Source of the DNA: Telluribacter humicola
Lineage (GTDB): Bacteria; Bacteroidota; Bacteroidia; Cytophagales; Spirosomataceae
Length of the DNA: 64,000 nucleotides
Direction of reading: 5' to 3'
Assembly: GCF_017355935.1 (NCBI RefSeq)
Contig: NZ_JAFIQT010000002.1
Coordinates: 682,001 to 746,000 of the forward strand
A program made the position numbers and the translations under genes. Position 1 is the first letter of the stretch. Every line of letters begins with the position of its first letter. Below are positions 15,334-25,814 of the stretch, piece by piece. The notes under the pieces were generated by a model. It saw only the letters and a program-made list of their open reading frames with translations. It was not told the origin of the DNA and ran no database searches.

Positions 15334-17772
15334 TTAGTTACTAGGCAACTGCTCCTGGATTACGAAGTTGATTTCAGGTGTAGTGTTACCCGGGTGGTTC
15401 TTAATAACGTTCTGGTAGATAAACTCGACGTCATTCTTAGTACCCTGGAAGATCACTTCACCATTCATGTTCACGTCACCGTTATGGTAGCCTTTCAGTA
15501 CGTAGTTCGGGAACTTGAACTCAGTATTGTCGGTAGCGTTGATAATCTGGTTGTAGATAACTTCAACGTCGTTTCCGGTACCCTGGAAGACTACCTTACC
15601 ATCGTTGATCGTATTACCTGCCCACATAGCTCTACCCTGGGTTACAACTACCTGTGCCTGATGGATAGCGTCGTTGGCTACCTGCACGTAAGTTGGAGTA
15701 CCTGCCTGACGGAAATCAACTACCGTTGGTGTTGGTGACAGTGCTTCGGCAGCAGCAGTCATTACGGCCAAGTGGTTGCGGTGCTTAATAGTCACATAGT
15801 AGCTACCCAGTTTGTCGGCTACAAACTCAACCGCTGAGGTACCATCTACGGCTACAACGTCACCGTCTCTCTGCAGAAGCGCTGAGCGGCTGAATACTAC
15901 TGTAGCAGGGGTGGTGGCATCGCGAAGTTCAACGAACACCCAGTCAACGATGTCGTCATCATCACCGGTAGCATCAAATATAGCAGTAGAAGCTACGCTT
16001 TCAGCGGCCGGACCTTTTCCTTGCTTAGGTGCCCAGGCTGCGTATGGTGATGCAGTTGGCAGTAAGCCTTTGGTACGTAGATCGTCACGCATCAAGCCGC
16101 CGCTGGTTACACCATAGAGAGCTCCCTGTAGGTATACTTTCGGACGCAGACTCAAGATATCATCAACACCTTTGATGGTGATGGTAACGGTAGCAGTGTC
16201 GCTGTTCGATACGCCATCAGTGATGAAGTAAGTAAAGGTATCAGTACCATTGTAGTCCAAATTAGGCATGTACTCAAATGAACCATCTGCGTTAACAGTA
16301 GCGGTACCATTGGCAGGAGCTGTCACCATCTTAACTACTGACAATCCGCTGTCTGGTGTATCGCTATCGGTATCGTTAGCTAGAATACCACGTGTAGGTA
16401 TTGTCAGTTTGGTATCTTCATCGGTTTCGTAGGTATCATTAACAGCCACCGGCGGATCGTTAACATAAATAGTTACCGTAGCAGTGTCCGATAGAGAAGT
16501 AGATTTCTCGATCAGAATATACCTGAGTGGTGTAGGATCGCTGGTGAAAGTAGGCAATGCCTGGAAGGTCAGTTTACCATCAGCAGGGTTATAGGTATAA
16601 GTACCCTCGTTAGCCACTGTGAATACATGTTGTACACCGGCTTGAGTAGTATCAATATCCGCGTCAGCCAGTGTAAAAGTAGCAGTACTTCCATCGGCTA
16701 GCTTGTCATTGTCAAGGATCGCCAGTACTACCGCATCACCAGGCTTGGATAGCTGGGCCTGATCTGTAGGATCAGCAGCGTTGGTATCGTTAACAGCCAA
16801 TGGTGGCAACTTGTCGTATTCAACTGTTACAGTAGCATCATCAAATAGTTCGGATGCCTTCTCGGTCAGTTTGTAAGTAATCGGCGTAGGATTGACTGTG
16901 AAACCTGGAATCGGATCAAAGGTCAGTTCACCCGTGGCCGGATCGTACGTCCAGGTACCTTCACCAGGTACTTCCATTACCACTTTTCCTCCTACTTCTG
17001 TGCTGTTGTACGTACCAGCGTTAGCACCGGAAGGAATAACTACTGACATGGCTATAGTTATTGAGTCAAGCTCAGGCACCTCGCTGTCGCTAAGTTTGTC
17101 GTTGGTCAGGATAGATACCACGGCATTTGCACCAGGCTTTATACCAGTAAGCAGGTCATTGGTAGCCACTGGCGGACAGTAAGCAGGCTTGCCATCCACA
17201 CCGATGTACTGCTCAAGAGGGACTATGTTACCACCGGCGGGTTGTCCCGAGCGGGAGTAAAAGCTACCTTGAATGTTGAGCTGGTAGGCAGTCTGGGCTT
17301 TGGCGATAAAGCTATCAGTGAAGGGCATAATTTCCACCGCACCGGCACAGGCACTACCCGTAAAAGAGAAAATAGCTACGGGCTCATTGGCTGTGAATTT
17401 TCCGTAGTTGGTCTCTTCGGGAGACTTGCCTATCGTATAGTAGCGGGACGTTCCCATGGGGGCAAAGTTAGCCTGGTCGCCTAGTTTAATCGGATTTTTG
17501 TCCCAGGTACCTTTGATGTCGGTTATAGCCAGGATATTAAAGGCCGCTGGCACTTTAATGGTTACCTGAGCTGTCGATCCGTACTCATCCTGGCTGGTAT
17601 TATGGCTGCTGGGGGTTGAGTACTGGGGTACCACCCATACCGTATACTTGGATTCGGCCGGGTCGTAAGTAACCCGGTACTTTACAGTATTGTCAGAAGT
17701 CTGAGCCCATACTGTTGTGGTCATTAAAAAGAGGAGGGCTATAAAAGACAGCCACAGTCGGAGGTGTTTCAT
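15334..17772 (-). CDS. Secreted cadherin-like multidomain adhesin (812 aa)
   Basis: Cell-surface protein. The internal ATG gives a good signal peptide (MKHLRLWLSFIALLFLMTTTVWAQ); a frame 18 codons longer is open but would spoil it. Domains in order: the N-terminal module shared with the 426-aa protein (about 25-205); three cadherin/VCBS-like beta-sandwiches with NDT and ND(S/T)D motifs (PPVAVNDTYETDEDTKLTI, GILANDTDSDTPDSG, YNGTDTFTYFITDG); and a C-terminal module of about 260 residues shared with the 2625-aa protein, with KVYLQGALYGV, DWVFVELRDA, SALLQRDGDVV and dockerin-like GDVNMNGEVIFQGTKND. The cadherin-like repeats suggest calcium-stiffened rods. It lies downstream of the 2625-aa gene in the same direction. 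Confidence 0.88.
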   Translation of the reverse strand: MKHLRLWLSFIALLFLMTTTVWAQTSDNTVKYRVTYDPAESKYTVWVVPQYSTPSSHNTSQDEYGSTAQVTIKVPAAFNILAITDIKGTWDKNPIKLGDQANFAPMGTSRYYTIGKSPEETNYGKFTANEPVAIFSFTGSACAGAVEIMPFTDSFIAKAQTAYQLNIQGSFYSRSGQPAGGNIVPLEQYIGVDGKPAYCPPVATNDLLTGIKPGANAVVSILTNDKLSDSEVPELDSITIAMSVVIPSGANAGTYNSTEVGGKVVMEVPGEGTWTYDPATGELTFDPIPGFTVNPTPITYKLTEKASELFDDATVTVEYDKLPPLAVNDTNAADPTDQAQLSKPGDAVVLAILDNDKLADGSTATFTLADADIDTTQAGVQHVFTVANEGTYTYNPADGKLTFQALPTFTSDPTPLRYILIEKSTSLSDTATVTIYVNDPPVAVNDTYETDEDTKLTIPTRGILANDTDSDTPDSGLSVVKMVTAPANGTATVNADGSFEYMPNLDYNGTDTFTYFITDGVSNSDTATVTITIKGVDDILSLRPKVYLQGALYGVTSGGLMRDDLRTKGLLPTASPYAAWAPKQGKGPAAESVASTAIFDATGDDDDIVDWVFVELRDATTPATVVFSRSALLQRDGDVVAVDGTSAVEFVADKLGSYYVTIKHRNHLAVMTAAAEALSPTPTVVDFRQAGTPTYVQVANDAIHQAQVVVTQGRAMWAGNTINDGKVVFQGTGNDVEVIYNQIINATDNTEFKFPNYVLKGYHNGDVNMNGEVIFQGTKNDVEFIYQNVIKNHPGNTTPEINFVIQEQLPSN

Positions 17773-17902
17773 AGAATAGTTTGTGTGTAGTTGTTCTTTA
17801 ATAAGCTGAGGAAAGTTGTTTGACATTCATTTGGTATTGCATAGAGTTAGTTATTCATGGTTATGATGCTGGGGGTACTATGGCACTTCCCCCCGGTATC
17901 TA

Positions 17903-20900
17903 TTATTTGGGGAGTTGTTCCTGGATGATGAAATTGTTTGCTGGTAATGTGTTGCCGGGATGATTTTTTATGATGTTCTGATATATAAATTCTAGGTCGT
18001 TCGTATTACCCTGGTAGATGACCTCCCCGTTGAGGTTGATGTCCTCCATGAGGTAGCCGGATTGTTTGTAATACGGGGCATTGAGGAGGTTACCGGCGGC
18101 ACCCATGATGCGGCGGCTGACCGCTTCTGTCTCATTGCCGGTACCTTGGTACACTACTTTGTCGTATTGCTGCGCGTTACCAGCCCACAGAGCTCTACCC
18201 TGTACGACCACCGCCTGCGACTGGTGGATCGGGTCAGAGGCTACTTTGACGTAGGTAGCCGTAGCGGGAGTACGGAAGTCTATGATTGTATTGGTCGGGG
18301 TAAGTGGCAGTGCCGAAGCCGTCATGGCACCCAGGTGGTTGCGATGACGAACCGCTATGTAGTAGGTAGTTCCGCTAGGGGCTGTTACTTCCAGGGGCGA
18401 TATGCCGTCCAGACCTACCACATCCCCATCGCGCTGCAGGAGGGCCGACTGGCTCTGTACTACCTGAGTCGGATCGGCTGCGTTGCGGAGTTCTACAAAT
18501 ACCCAGTCAACAATGGCGTCGCGTCCGGTTGTAGTTAGTACTGCCGCATCAAGTGCCGAAGCCGGTAGGGTAGCATTCCAGGTGCTGTATGGTGTCGTCG
18601 TCGGAAGTACTCCTTGTACGCGCAGGTCGTCACGCATGAGCGAGTCTACCGTTGTGTTAGCCGGGGAATCTGAGTAAGTCACACCGTAAAGGGCGCCCTG
18701 CAGGTACACGCGGGGCTGGTATTTTAACGCTCCTTCGATCGTGACTGCTACCAGTGCCGTATCACACACTACTCCGTTCGCCAAATCACAGATGGTATAT
18801 ATGAAGGTATCTTTTCCAGACTGGGTAGTACCGGCGGTATAGGTTACCTGACCCGTGGTGGAGTTGATGGTGACAGTACCTTTGGTGGGCTGTGTTGAAA
18901 TAGTGATGGTGACCAGAGCCGGGTCTATGGGGGTCACCTTGTTCAGGGTATCATTAGCCAGGATAGGGTAGGTAATGGTGCCACCGAGAGTCACTGTACC
19001 CAGGTTATCATAGGTAGCTGCAATTGATGAGCCGTACAGATCTACCTTGGTAGGTACTTCCTCTTTGGGATCCTCATCATTGTTCGGGTCAGGATCAGTA
19101 CCATCCGTTGACTTATCAGTGGTTTTGCCTCCCAAAGGACCGGTACCCTCGGCAGTGGCTATATTATACAGGGTAGCCGTGCCACCGGGTGTAATCACGA
19201 AGCTTACAAATACCGAGTCAACTGCTCCTACGGCCAGGGTCTGATTCGACGCCAGAATATTGGAGGTAGAGGTACCATCCCAGCTACCGTTGGCAAACAA
19301 GCTCCCTTCAATAGCGGTGTAGCTGGTTGGAGATACCGTACTGAACTGAGTAGCTATATCGTCAAATATTTTCAGGTCCTTAAGCTCTACGTTACCATAG
19401 TTCTGGAGGATGAAGCGTAGCGTGATCTCCTTGGTGGTAGGGGTCTTGTCGACTACACTGACTACACTCTTGGCTATACCGATCTTAGGATTCTCAAAGA
19501 GGGTAATCTTGGTAGGGGTATTGTTGTCGGAGGTTTTTCCATTCGCATCCGGATCTACGTTGGTGCCGTCCTCTGAGTAGTCGATAACATAGGTACCTCC
19601 GGGGCTTTGGGCTGTACCCACGGCTGAGTTCTCAAACGGACCACCCACTGCTCCGGGGGTAAGCGTTACGGTAAGCTGGATCAGCGCAAATTCATTCACC
19701 TGCAGGGTGCCGGTTCCGTTCAGTAGCTCAGGGGCTGCACTGGTACCATTATAGGTCGGGTTGGTAGCTAGTGTAGTGCTGGCGGGCTGTTGTGTAATGC
19801 TGTATGAATTTACGGTAAAGGACGAGGCGGCTGCAAATGTCTCGCTAAGGTTATCGACAATCTGAACATTATGAAGCGGTACGTTGCCGGCGTTCTCTAC
19901 CCTTATCTCATACGTAAAGGTGTAGGTGTTGTTATTGTTATTGTTATTAACCGGCGTACCTACTACCCGCTTGGCCAGACCTACCTGCGGAGATTCGGTG
20001 AATGTTACCGGCGTATCTTCGTTGTTATTGGTAGGATTTTCATCGTCGTCAGGATCTGTATCTGTGCCGGTCTGTGACTTATCGGTAACCGTAGTTCCTC
20101 CCGGCGATACGCCCGTTCCGGTAGCTGTGTTGTAGTACACACCCAGCTTGCTGCCCGGTGTTACCTGTACGGTCAGTGTAATAGTACCGGTGGCGCCGGA
20201 GGCCAGCGAACTACCTCCAGCCAGGAGTGAAGTGTTGGATGAACCATTATACGAGTTGTTTGTAACCAGCCCTGAGGTAGCCGACAGATTGGTAACCGCA
20301 AAGGTAGTAGCACCGCTAAAGGTATTGGACAGATCGTCTGTTACCTGGATGCTATTCAGAGGTACATTCCCCATGTTCTGTACCTTGATGGTATAGGTCA
20401 GGGAGTAGGTACCATTCTGGTTATTAACTGTGCTGGCTACTTCTTTGGCTACCCCAATCTTAGGAGCTTCGGTAAACGTAACCGGAGTAGGATCATCGTT
20501 ATCACCGGGGCCGTCATTTTCGGGGTCAACGTCCGTACCATCGGTTGAGGTGTCATTGACCGGCGTGTTGAATTGGCTGGTGGCGGTAGCAACCCCCAGG
20601 TTATTGTAAGGACCTAGGTTCGAGCCCGGTGAAACCCGGATGGTCAGTTGCACGGTTTGCAGTTCACCTACGGCCAGGGTATTGGTACCCAACAGCAGGT
20701 TGGTGTTGGTAGTGCCGTTGTAGGCATTGTTGACGGCCAGGTTGTCGCTGCTGATGCTGCTTACTACTACCGGATTACCACCAAATGTGGTAGAGAGGTT
20801 GTCGGTAATCTGTACATCTTTCAGCCCTACATCTCCGGTGTTCTTAACTGTAAACAGGTAGGTAAAGGTATAGCTGCCGTCGTTGTTGCTTACCGGAGTG

Positions 20901-23900
20901 CTCACTACCTGCTTCGCCAGACCTATACCCGGCTTCTCGGGGAAGGTAACGGGTGTATCTTCGTCGTTGTCCTTGGGATCATCGTTAGTATTGGGATCCG
21001 GATCGGTACCATCCTGCGACTTGTCGGTAGTAGAAGTATTACCGGGACCTTTTGCCGTAGCTATAGAGGTATTTTTGAAAGGTCCAAGGCCAACAGGGGC
21101 TACCGTCAGGTTCAGCGTGATGGTCTTGATCTCGTTGACCTGCAGCTCATCTGTTCCGGCCAGCAGGTTCAGGTTGCTGGTACCATTGTAGCCAGGGTTA
21201 ACACTTAATCCGGAGCTGGACGTTATGCTTTTAACGGTCATGGCCGTTGTGTTGAAGGCAGCTGCCAGATCGTCCGTAACCTGTACTTCTTTCAGGGGCA
21301 CATTACCCATGTTACGCACGGTGAAGGTAAAGGACAGATCATAGCTGCCGTTTCCGTTGCTGATCGGACCTGTGGTCAGTGCCTTTGCGATTCCTATAAG
21401 CGGCGTTTCGGCAAAGGTTACGGGGGTGTCATCGTCATTATCGGTAGGGGTATCGTTCTTGTTCGGATCGGGATCGGTACCATTCTGTGACTTGTCGGTG
21501 GTAGTTACGGTGCCGGAGTCCTTACCGGAGCCTACGGCGCTGTTAGTATAAGTACCTAGTTTCGCGCCAGGTACTACCGTAACCGTAAACTCTACTATTC
21601 CCATTTCACCCACCACCAGACTCTGTGAGGCGCCTAGCATGTTCTTGTCTGCGTTGCCGTTGAAGCCAGGATTAACGGTGAATCTCGCGCTGGTAATGTT
21701 ATTGACAGTAAAAGAGGTAGCACCCGCGAAAGTAGCCGTCAGGTCTTCGACTATCTGTACATTCGAAAGATTAGTCGTGCCCATATTCTTCACTCTGATC
21801 TGGTAGGTCATCGTGTAAGAGCCATTCTTGTTGTTGACAGGGGCACTGCTGATGGTCTTGGCTATTCCGACACATACATTCTCGACAATGAAGGTCTGTA
21901 CAGTAGTACATCCGGCATTATCCGTGATGGTAACGGCATACTTACCGGGGGCCAGGCCGCTGATATCTTCGGTAGTGGCTCCGTTGGTCCAGGCGTAGGT
22001 ATAGGGAGCCGTACCACCCGTTACAGTAATGTTGACCGATCCCTGATTGGGTACGTTGCAGGAGGTATTGGCAGCTACCCCCGTAAGCGTCAGAGCCGCG
22101 GGCTCTGTAATGGTAATCGAGGTGGTAGCGGTACATCCGTTGGCATCAGTTACGGTTACGCTATAAGTACCTGCATCCAGATTACTCAGGTCCTGAGTAG
22201 TGGTTCCGTTGGACCATTTGTAGGTATAAGGGGCGGTACCACCTGTTACAGTCAGGTCTATACTTCCGTTATCGGCTCCGTTACAGGTAGAATTAGTAGC
22301 GGTTCTTGTCAGGTTGAGAGCAGCAGCAGGCTGACTGACGGTGATACTTGTGGTAGTAGTAGCATTGACATTATCCTTAATCGTTACCGAGTAGGTACCG
22401 GCAGGGATGTTGGTCAGGTCCTGGGTAGTGGCTCCGTTGGACCAGGTGTAGGTATAGGGGGCAGTACCACCTATTACTTCCAGGTCAATTGTTCCGGTAC
22501 TGCTGCCGTTGCAAAGTACGTCAGTCTTAGTGATGGAGCTAACTTTCAAAGCAGCCCCGATGGTATTGACCGTAAACCTCATCTCTTTGGTACAGCCCGC
22601 CGCGTCAGTGACAATTACGGTGTAGGTACCACCTACCAGTCCGGTCAGGTCTTTGGTAGTAGTCCCGTTGGACCACAGATAGGTATAGTTAGGAGTACCT
22701 CCGCTTACGCTGATGGTGATAGTACCATTAGCTGAGTTGGGGGAGGTCTCATTGGTAACATTACCCGAAACAGTAATAGCGGTGGCCGGCTGGGTAATGG
22801 TAGCGTTACCCGTGACGGTACATCCGTTTTTGTCGGTTACCGTTACGGTATAGGTGCCGGGAGCCAGACCCCCCGGATCCTGTACGGAGGCGCCGTTGGA
22901 CCATACATAGGTATAGGGGGCAATACCACCGGTAATAGTGAGATCAATGGATCCGTTACTTACGCCAAAACAGGAAGCATTCTTCGGAGTAAAGGCTAAC
23001 TGCAGGGTATTCACTACGACATTTACGCATTGCTCAGCACTCTCACCGCACTCGTTGACCGATGTTACACATACGTTGTAAGAGCCGGGGGCTACGCTGC
23101 TCCAGTTGACGGTTAATTCGTTGGTATTGGCTCCGCTAACGACCACGGCGCCGGTAGGCAGCTTCCAGGTATAGCTGATGGCATCCTGAACGGCCGGAAC
23201 CGTCAGCGTACTGGGGCCGGAGGTACATACATACAGGGCAAAATCAACCGTAATGGTTACGGTAGCGGTTGCACACTTGGATGGGGTAGGGCAGCCATCG
23301 TCACATACCTGATAGGTAAATTCATCTGTACCGGTAAAGCCGGGACTAGGGGTATAGGTAATGGTGTTGTCTGAATTGACTACTGCAGTACCATACTTGG
23401 CCTTGACGGCAATAGTAGGTATCTGCAGGATACCATCGGCGTCGCTGTCGTTAGCCAGTACTGATATCACTACGGGGCGTTCGGTGGTAGTAGTGGCGAC
23501 GTCATTCTGAGCTACCGGGGCATCATTGGTCTGCGAGTACAGTACCGTTACCGTGGCGTCAGAGGTATAGCTGGCTGCATCCGTAACACGGTATACAAAG
23601 GTTACTGACTCGTTTTCGGCTATGGTACCCGGAGTAAACCGGATGGTATTGTCGGCATTGACCGTTACGGTAGCTTTACCTGCGGTAGGAGGCGTTACGA
23701 TAGAAACACTGTATGAGCCGGTGTGGGCAGAGAGGAAGCCCACTACGTCGGGATCGGTGTCGTTGGCCAGTACATTGATGTCAGTAGCTCCCTGTAAACA
23801 AGCCTTATCGCTGTTGGCCACTGGAGGTTCCTCCACATTAAATTCCACTGTACTGTTTAGGGTAGGTACAGAAGCCCCCAGGTTATCAACGGCGCCCTCT

Positions 23901-25780
23901 ACTCTGGCGGTGTTAGTGGCGGGGTCAACGTTACCGATGACCTTAAAAGTAACTGTAATGTTGCGGGTACTACCGGCGTTCAGCGTGCCGAGGTTGTTCC
24001 AGGTAATGGTACCTCCTGAAATATTATTAGGTGTTACTGATGCACTTACATACTGCAGATTAGTGGTCGTGTAAATATCCTTTAGTGGAAGGGTCGTAAT
24101 ATTCGACTGGCCGGTATTGGCAATAGCAATGTTATAAGTCACATTGGTACCCACTGTGATGGGGCCGGAGGCTGGTGAGCTACGGGTCTTGGTCACCGAT
24201 ACAGAAGGCGCTACTACTGTATAGTTCTTGGTAGAAGTATGCGTAACGGTTCCTTCGGTACCTTCCCGGGCAGTACCCAGGAGGGTATAAGTACCTGCAA
24301 CGGATGGCGTCCAGGTGTACTCATATATACGGGTACATCCAACCGTAGCCACCGAAGTAGGCGTTACGGTGGTGCTGCCACCACCCGATTGACTGATCTG
24401 CAGGCTCATGCCCGTGATGTCATTGACGCCGAAGGGATCGCTGACTACGGAGCGGATGTATACGGTACTGCCTACTGATGGCTGGCTTACTATCGAACCT
24501 CCCGAAGCATAGGCAGCACTATAGGCATCCATGCTGTTGATATTGATGTAGGTACTGGTGGGTAGTACGAGTTGAGAGGCTTTGGTGGTCGCGTCGTAGT
24601 CGACCGTGATACCTGTTCCCAGAAAGTCATTGGAAAGATCCAGCATGATGCTTTCTCCGGCCGGAATGGTGACCGGGCTGGTCAGAGTACCAGTCAGGGT
24701 TATCAAACCGGTAGTTGCATTCCAGCTAGCAACACTCCGCGTGAAGAAGGTAGTACTACCGTGTCGGAGAGTGGCGATAAATGGAAGCGTGTTAGTGGTG
24801 GCAACCGTACCAGTCGTTATTCTGGCATAGGCCGTAACGGTTATTGTCTGATTGGCCGGAATGGTAAAACTGCTGCACAGAGCAGGTGTCAGGGTAAAGC
24901 TGGCATCGGTGGATATCCCTTTTACGGCTACACCGATGTGCGCCCAGGACTGGCTTTGTCCACCACTCAGCGTCCAGGTCATACCGGATGTACCCGCTGT
25001 CGCCGTTTTGTAACTGGATACCGCACCAATGCTGTTGGTACTGGCGTTAAAGATGGACGTCTGACCGGCCCCGATGGTGTTGTTTTTGGCTCGGGTTCCC
25101 ACAACGTCTACTACAATATCCCCAAGTGCCGAAGATACGGATACTGAGGCTGGAGTGGTAGTGCCCGTAGCTGTTGTTACTGTTCCAAAGGGAGCCGAGA
25201 TATCCACGTTATTAATGAGCGCTACCCCCACTACTGCTTCCAGAAGCTGCCCGCTGGGCCAGTTGATGGTGACTGTACCGGCGCTAGTCACTGGGCTTAC
25301 CAGGTACCACAGCTCTGACTTGGCATCGGTTCCGGTAGTCAGGTCCCGGAGCTTGGTCAGTCCCACTCCTCCGAACGTCACACTCGATATAGCGTTATTG
25401 GCTCCGGGCGTGGAGGCGATCGTTACCAGGAGCAATCGGTTGACTCCGGTGGGAGTAAAGGTGCCGGTACTTGACAAGGTTCCGGCCGAGGTTCCACTGT
25501 TAGAAGTATTAAACGTACCGCTGGCCGTTACCTGCGCCGTATTCTTTAACAGCTCAATAGTAGGGGTAGAAGTGGTCGCTGTAGGAACTGTACGGCTGAG
25601 TAGGGAGGGGTTTCGGAAATAGAGTTGTTTATTGACCGTCTGGGCAAAGAGGTCAGCTGTGCTCACCAGCAGCAACGCCACCAGGGCTACAAGCTGAATA
25701 GTGCCTCGTACTAGTCTGTGCTGCCTTTGCCGGGATATGATAAGCGTAGAAATATTCATCAAATACTGTGCTTTTAACAT
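17903..25780 (-). CDS. Giant SprB-repeat / DUF11-repeat surface adhesin (2625 aa)
   Basis: The largest gene in the window. After a long signal peptide (ending LLLVSTADLFAQ; ATG at 25780 or 25759) come a beta-rich N-terminal region, a DUF11-like domain (near 540-640), two cadherin-like domains (near 650-840), a PKD-like domain, five SprB repeats of about 75 residues (near 930-1300; pattern NGSIDLTVTGGTAPYTYxWSNG ... GTYSVTVTDxxGCT), six repeats of about 155 residues starting (I/V)G(I/L/V)AK and ending in Asp-rich GTDPDPN..DDTPVTF (near 1300-2260), a cadherin-like domain, and the C-terminal module shared with the 812-aa protein. SprB repeats are known from the Flavobacterium johnsoniae gliding adhesin. 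Export by the type IX system is likely, but its sorting signal is not recognised. Confidence 0.9.
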   Translation of the reverse strand: MLKAQYLMNISTLIISRQRQHRLVRGTIQLVALVALLLVSTADLFAQTVNKQLYFRNPSLLSRTVPTATTSTPTIELLKNTAQVTASGTFNTSNSGTSAGTLSSTGTFTPTGVNRLLLVTIASTPGANNAISSVTFGGVGLTKLRDLTTGTDAKSELWYLVSPVTSAGTVTINWPSGQLLEAVVGVALINNVDISAPFGTVTTATGTTTPASVSVSSALGDIVVDVVGTRAKNNTIGAGQTSIFNASTNSIGAVSSYKTATAGTSGMTWTLSGGQSQSWAHIGVAVKGISTDASFTLTPALCSSFTIPANQTITVTAYARITTGTVATTNTLPFIATLRHGSTTFFTRSVASWNATTGLITLTGTLTSPVTIPAGESIMLDLSNDFLGTGITVDYDATTKASQLVLPTSTYININSMDAYSAAYASGGSIVSQPSVGSTVYIRSVVSDPFGVNDITGMSLQISQSGGGSTTVTPTSVATVGCTRIYEYTWTPSVAGTYTLLGTAREGTEGTVTHTSTKNYTVVAPSVSVTKTRSSPASGPITVGTNVTYNIAIANTGQSNITTLPLKDIYTTTNLQYVSASVTPNNISGGTITWNNLGTLNAGSTRNITVTFKVIGNVDPATNTARVEGAVDNLGASVPTLNSTVEFNVEEPPVANSDKACLQGATDINVLANDTDPDVVGFLSAHTGSYSVSIVTPPTAGKATVTVNADNTIRFTPGTIAENESVTFVYRVTDAASYTSDATVTVLYSQTNDAPVAQNDVATTTTERPVVISVLANDSDADGILQIPTIAVKAKYGTAVVNSDNTITYTPSPGFTGTDEFTYQVCDDGCPTPSKCATATVTITVDFALYVCTSGPSTLTVPAVQDAISYTWKLPTGAVVVSGANTNELTVNWSSVAPGSYNVCVTSVNECGESAEQCVNVVVNTLQLAFTPKNASCFGVSNGSIDLTITGGIAPYTYVWSNGASVQDPGGLAPGTYTVTVTDKNGCTVTGNATITQPATAITVSGNVTNETSPNSANGTITISVSGGTPNYTYLWSNGTTTKDLTGLVGGTYTVIVTDAAGCTKEMRFTVNTIGAALKVSSITKTDVLCNGSSTGTIDLEVIGGTAPYTYTWSNGATTQDLTNIPAGTYSVTIKDNVNATTTTSITVSQPAAALNLTRTATNSTCNGADNGSIDLTVTGGTAPYTYKWSNGTTTQDLSNLDAGTYSVTVTDANGCTATTSITITEPAALTLTGVAANTSCNVPNQGSVNITVTGGTAPYTYAWTNGATTEDISGLAPGKYAVTITDNAGCTTVQTFIVENVCVGIAKTISSAPVNNKNGSYTMTYQIRVKNMGTTNLSNVQIVEDLTATFAGATSFTVNNITSARFTVNPGFNGNADKNMLGASQSLVVGEMGIVEFTVTVVPGAKLGTYTNSAVGSGKDSGTVTTTDKSQNGTDPDPNKNDTPTDNDDDTPVTFAETPLIGIAKALTTGPISNGNGSYDLSFTFTVRNMGNVPLKEVQVTDDLAAAFNTTAMTVKSITSSSGLSVNPGYNGTSNLNLLAGTDELQVNEIKTITLNLTVAPVGLGPFKNTSIATAKGPGNTSTTDKSQDGTDPDPNTNDDPKDNDEDTPVTFPEKPGIGLAKQVVSTPVSNNDGSYTFTYLFTVKNTGDVGLKDVQITDNLSTTFGGNPVVVSSISSDNLAVNNAYNGTTNTNLLLGTNTLAVGELQTVQLTIRVSPGSNLGPYNNLGVATATSQFNTPVNDTSTDGTDVDPENDGPGDNDDPTPVTFTEAPKIGVAKEVASTVNNQNGTYSLTYTIKVQNMGNVPLNSIQVTDDLSNTFSGATTFAVTNLSATSGLVTNNSYNGSSNTSLLAGGSSLASGATGTITLTVQVTPGSKLGVYYNTATGTGVSPGGTTVTDKSQTGTDTDPDDDENPTNNNEDTPVTFTESPQVGLAKRVVGTPVNNNNNNNTYTFTYEIRVENAGNVPLHNVQIVDNLSETFAAASSFTVNSYSITQQPASTTLATNPTYNGTSAAPELLNGTGTLQVNEFALIQLTVTLTPGAVGGPFENSAVGTAQSPGGTYVIDYSEDGTNVDPDANGKTSDNNTPTKITLFENPKIGIAKSVVSVVDKTPTTKEITLRFILQNYGNVELKDLKIFDDIATQFSTVSPTSYTAIEGSLFANGSWDGTSTSNILASNQTLAVGAVDSVFVSFVITPGGTATLYNIATAEGTGPLGGKTTDKSTDGTDPDPNNDEDPKEEVPTKVDLYGSSIAATYDNLGTVTLGGTITYPILANDTLNKVTPIDPALVTITISTQPTKGTVTINSTTGQVTYTAGTTQSGKDTFIYTICDLANGVVCDTALVAVTIEGALKYQPRVYLQGALYGVTYSDSPANTTVDSLMRDDLRVQGVLPTTTPYSTWNATLPASALDAAVLTTTGRDAIVDWVFVELRNAADPTQVVQSQSALLQRDGDVVGLDGISPLEVTAPSGTTYYIAVRHRNHLGAMTASALPLTPTNTIIDFRTPATATYVKVASDPIHQSQAVVVQGRALWAGNAQQYDKVVYQGTGNETEAVSRRIMGAAGNLLNAPYYKQSGYLMEDINLNGEVIYQGNTNDLEFIYQNIIKNHPGNTLPANNFIIQEQLPK

Positions 25781-25814
25781 CGTCAGGAGGGTTGGAAGGG
25801 TAGCCCCACTCAGT

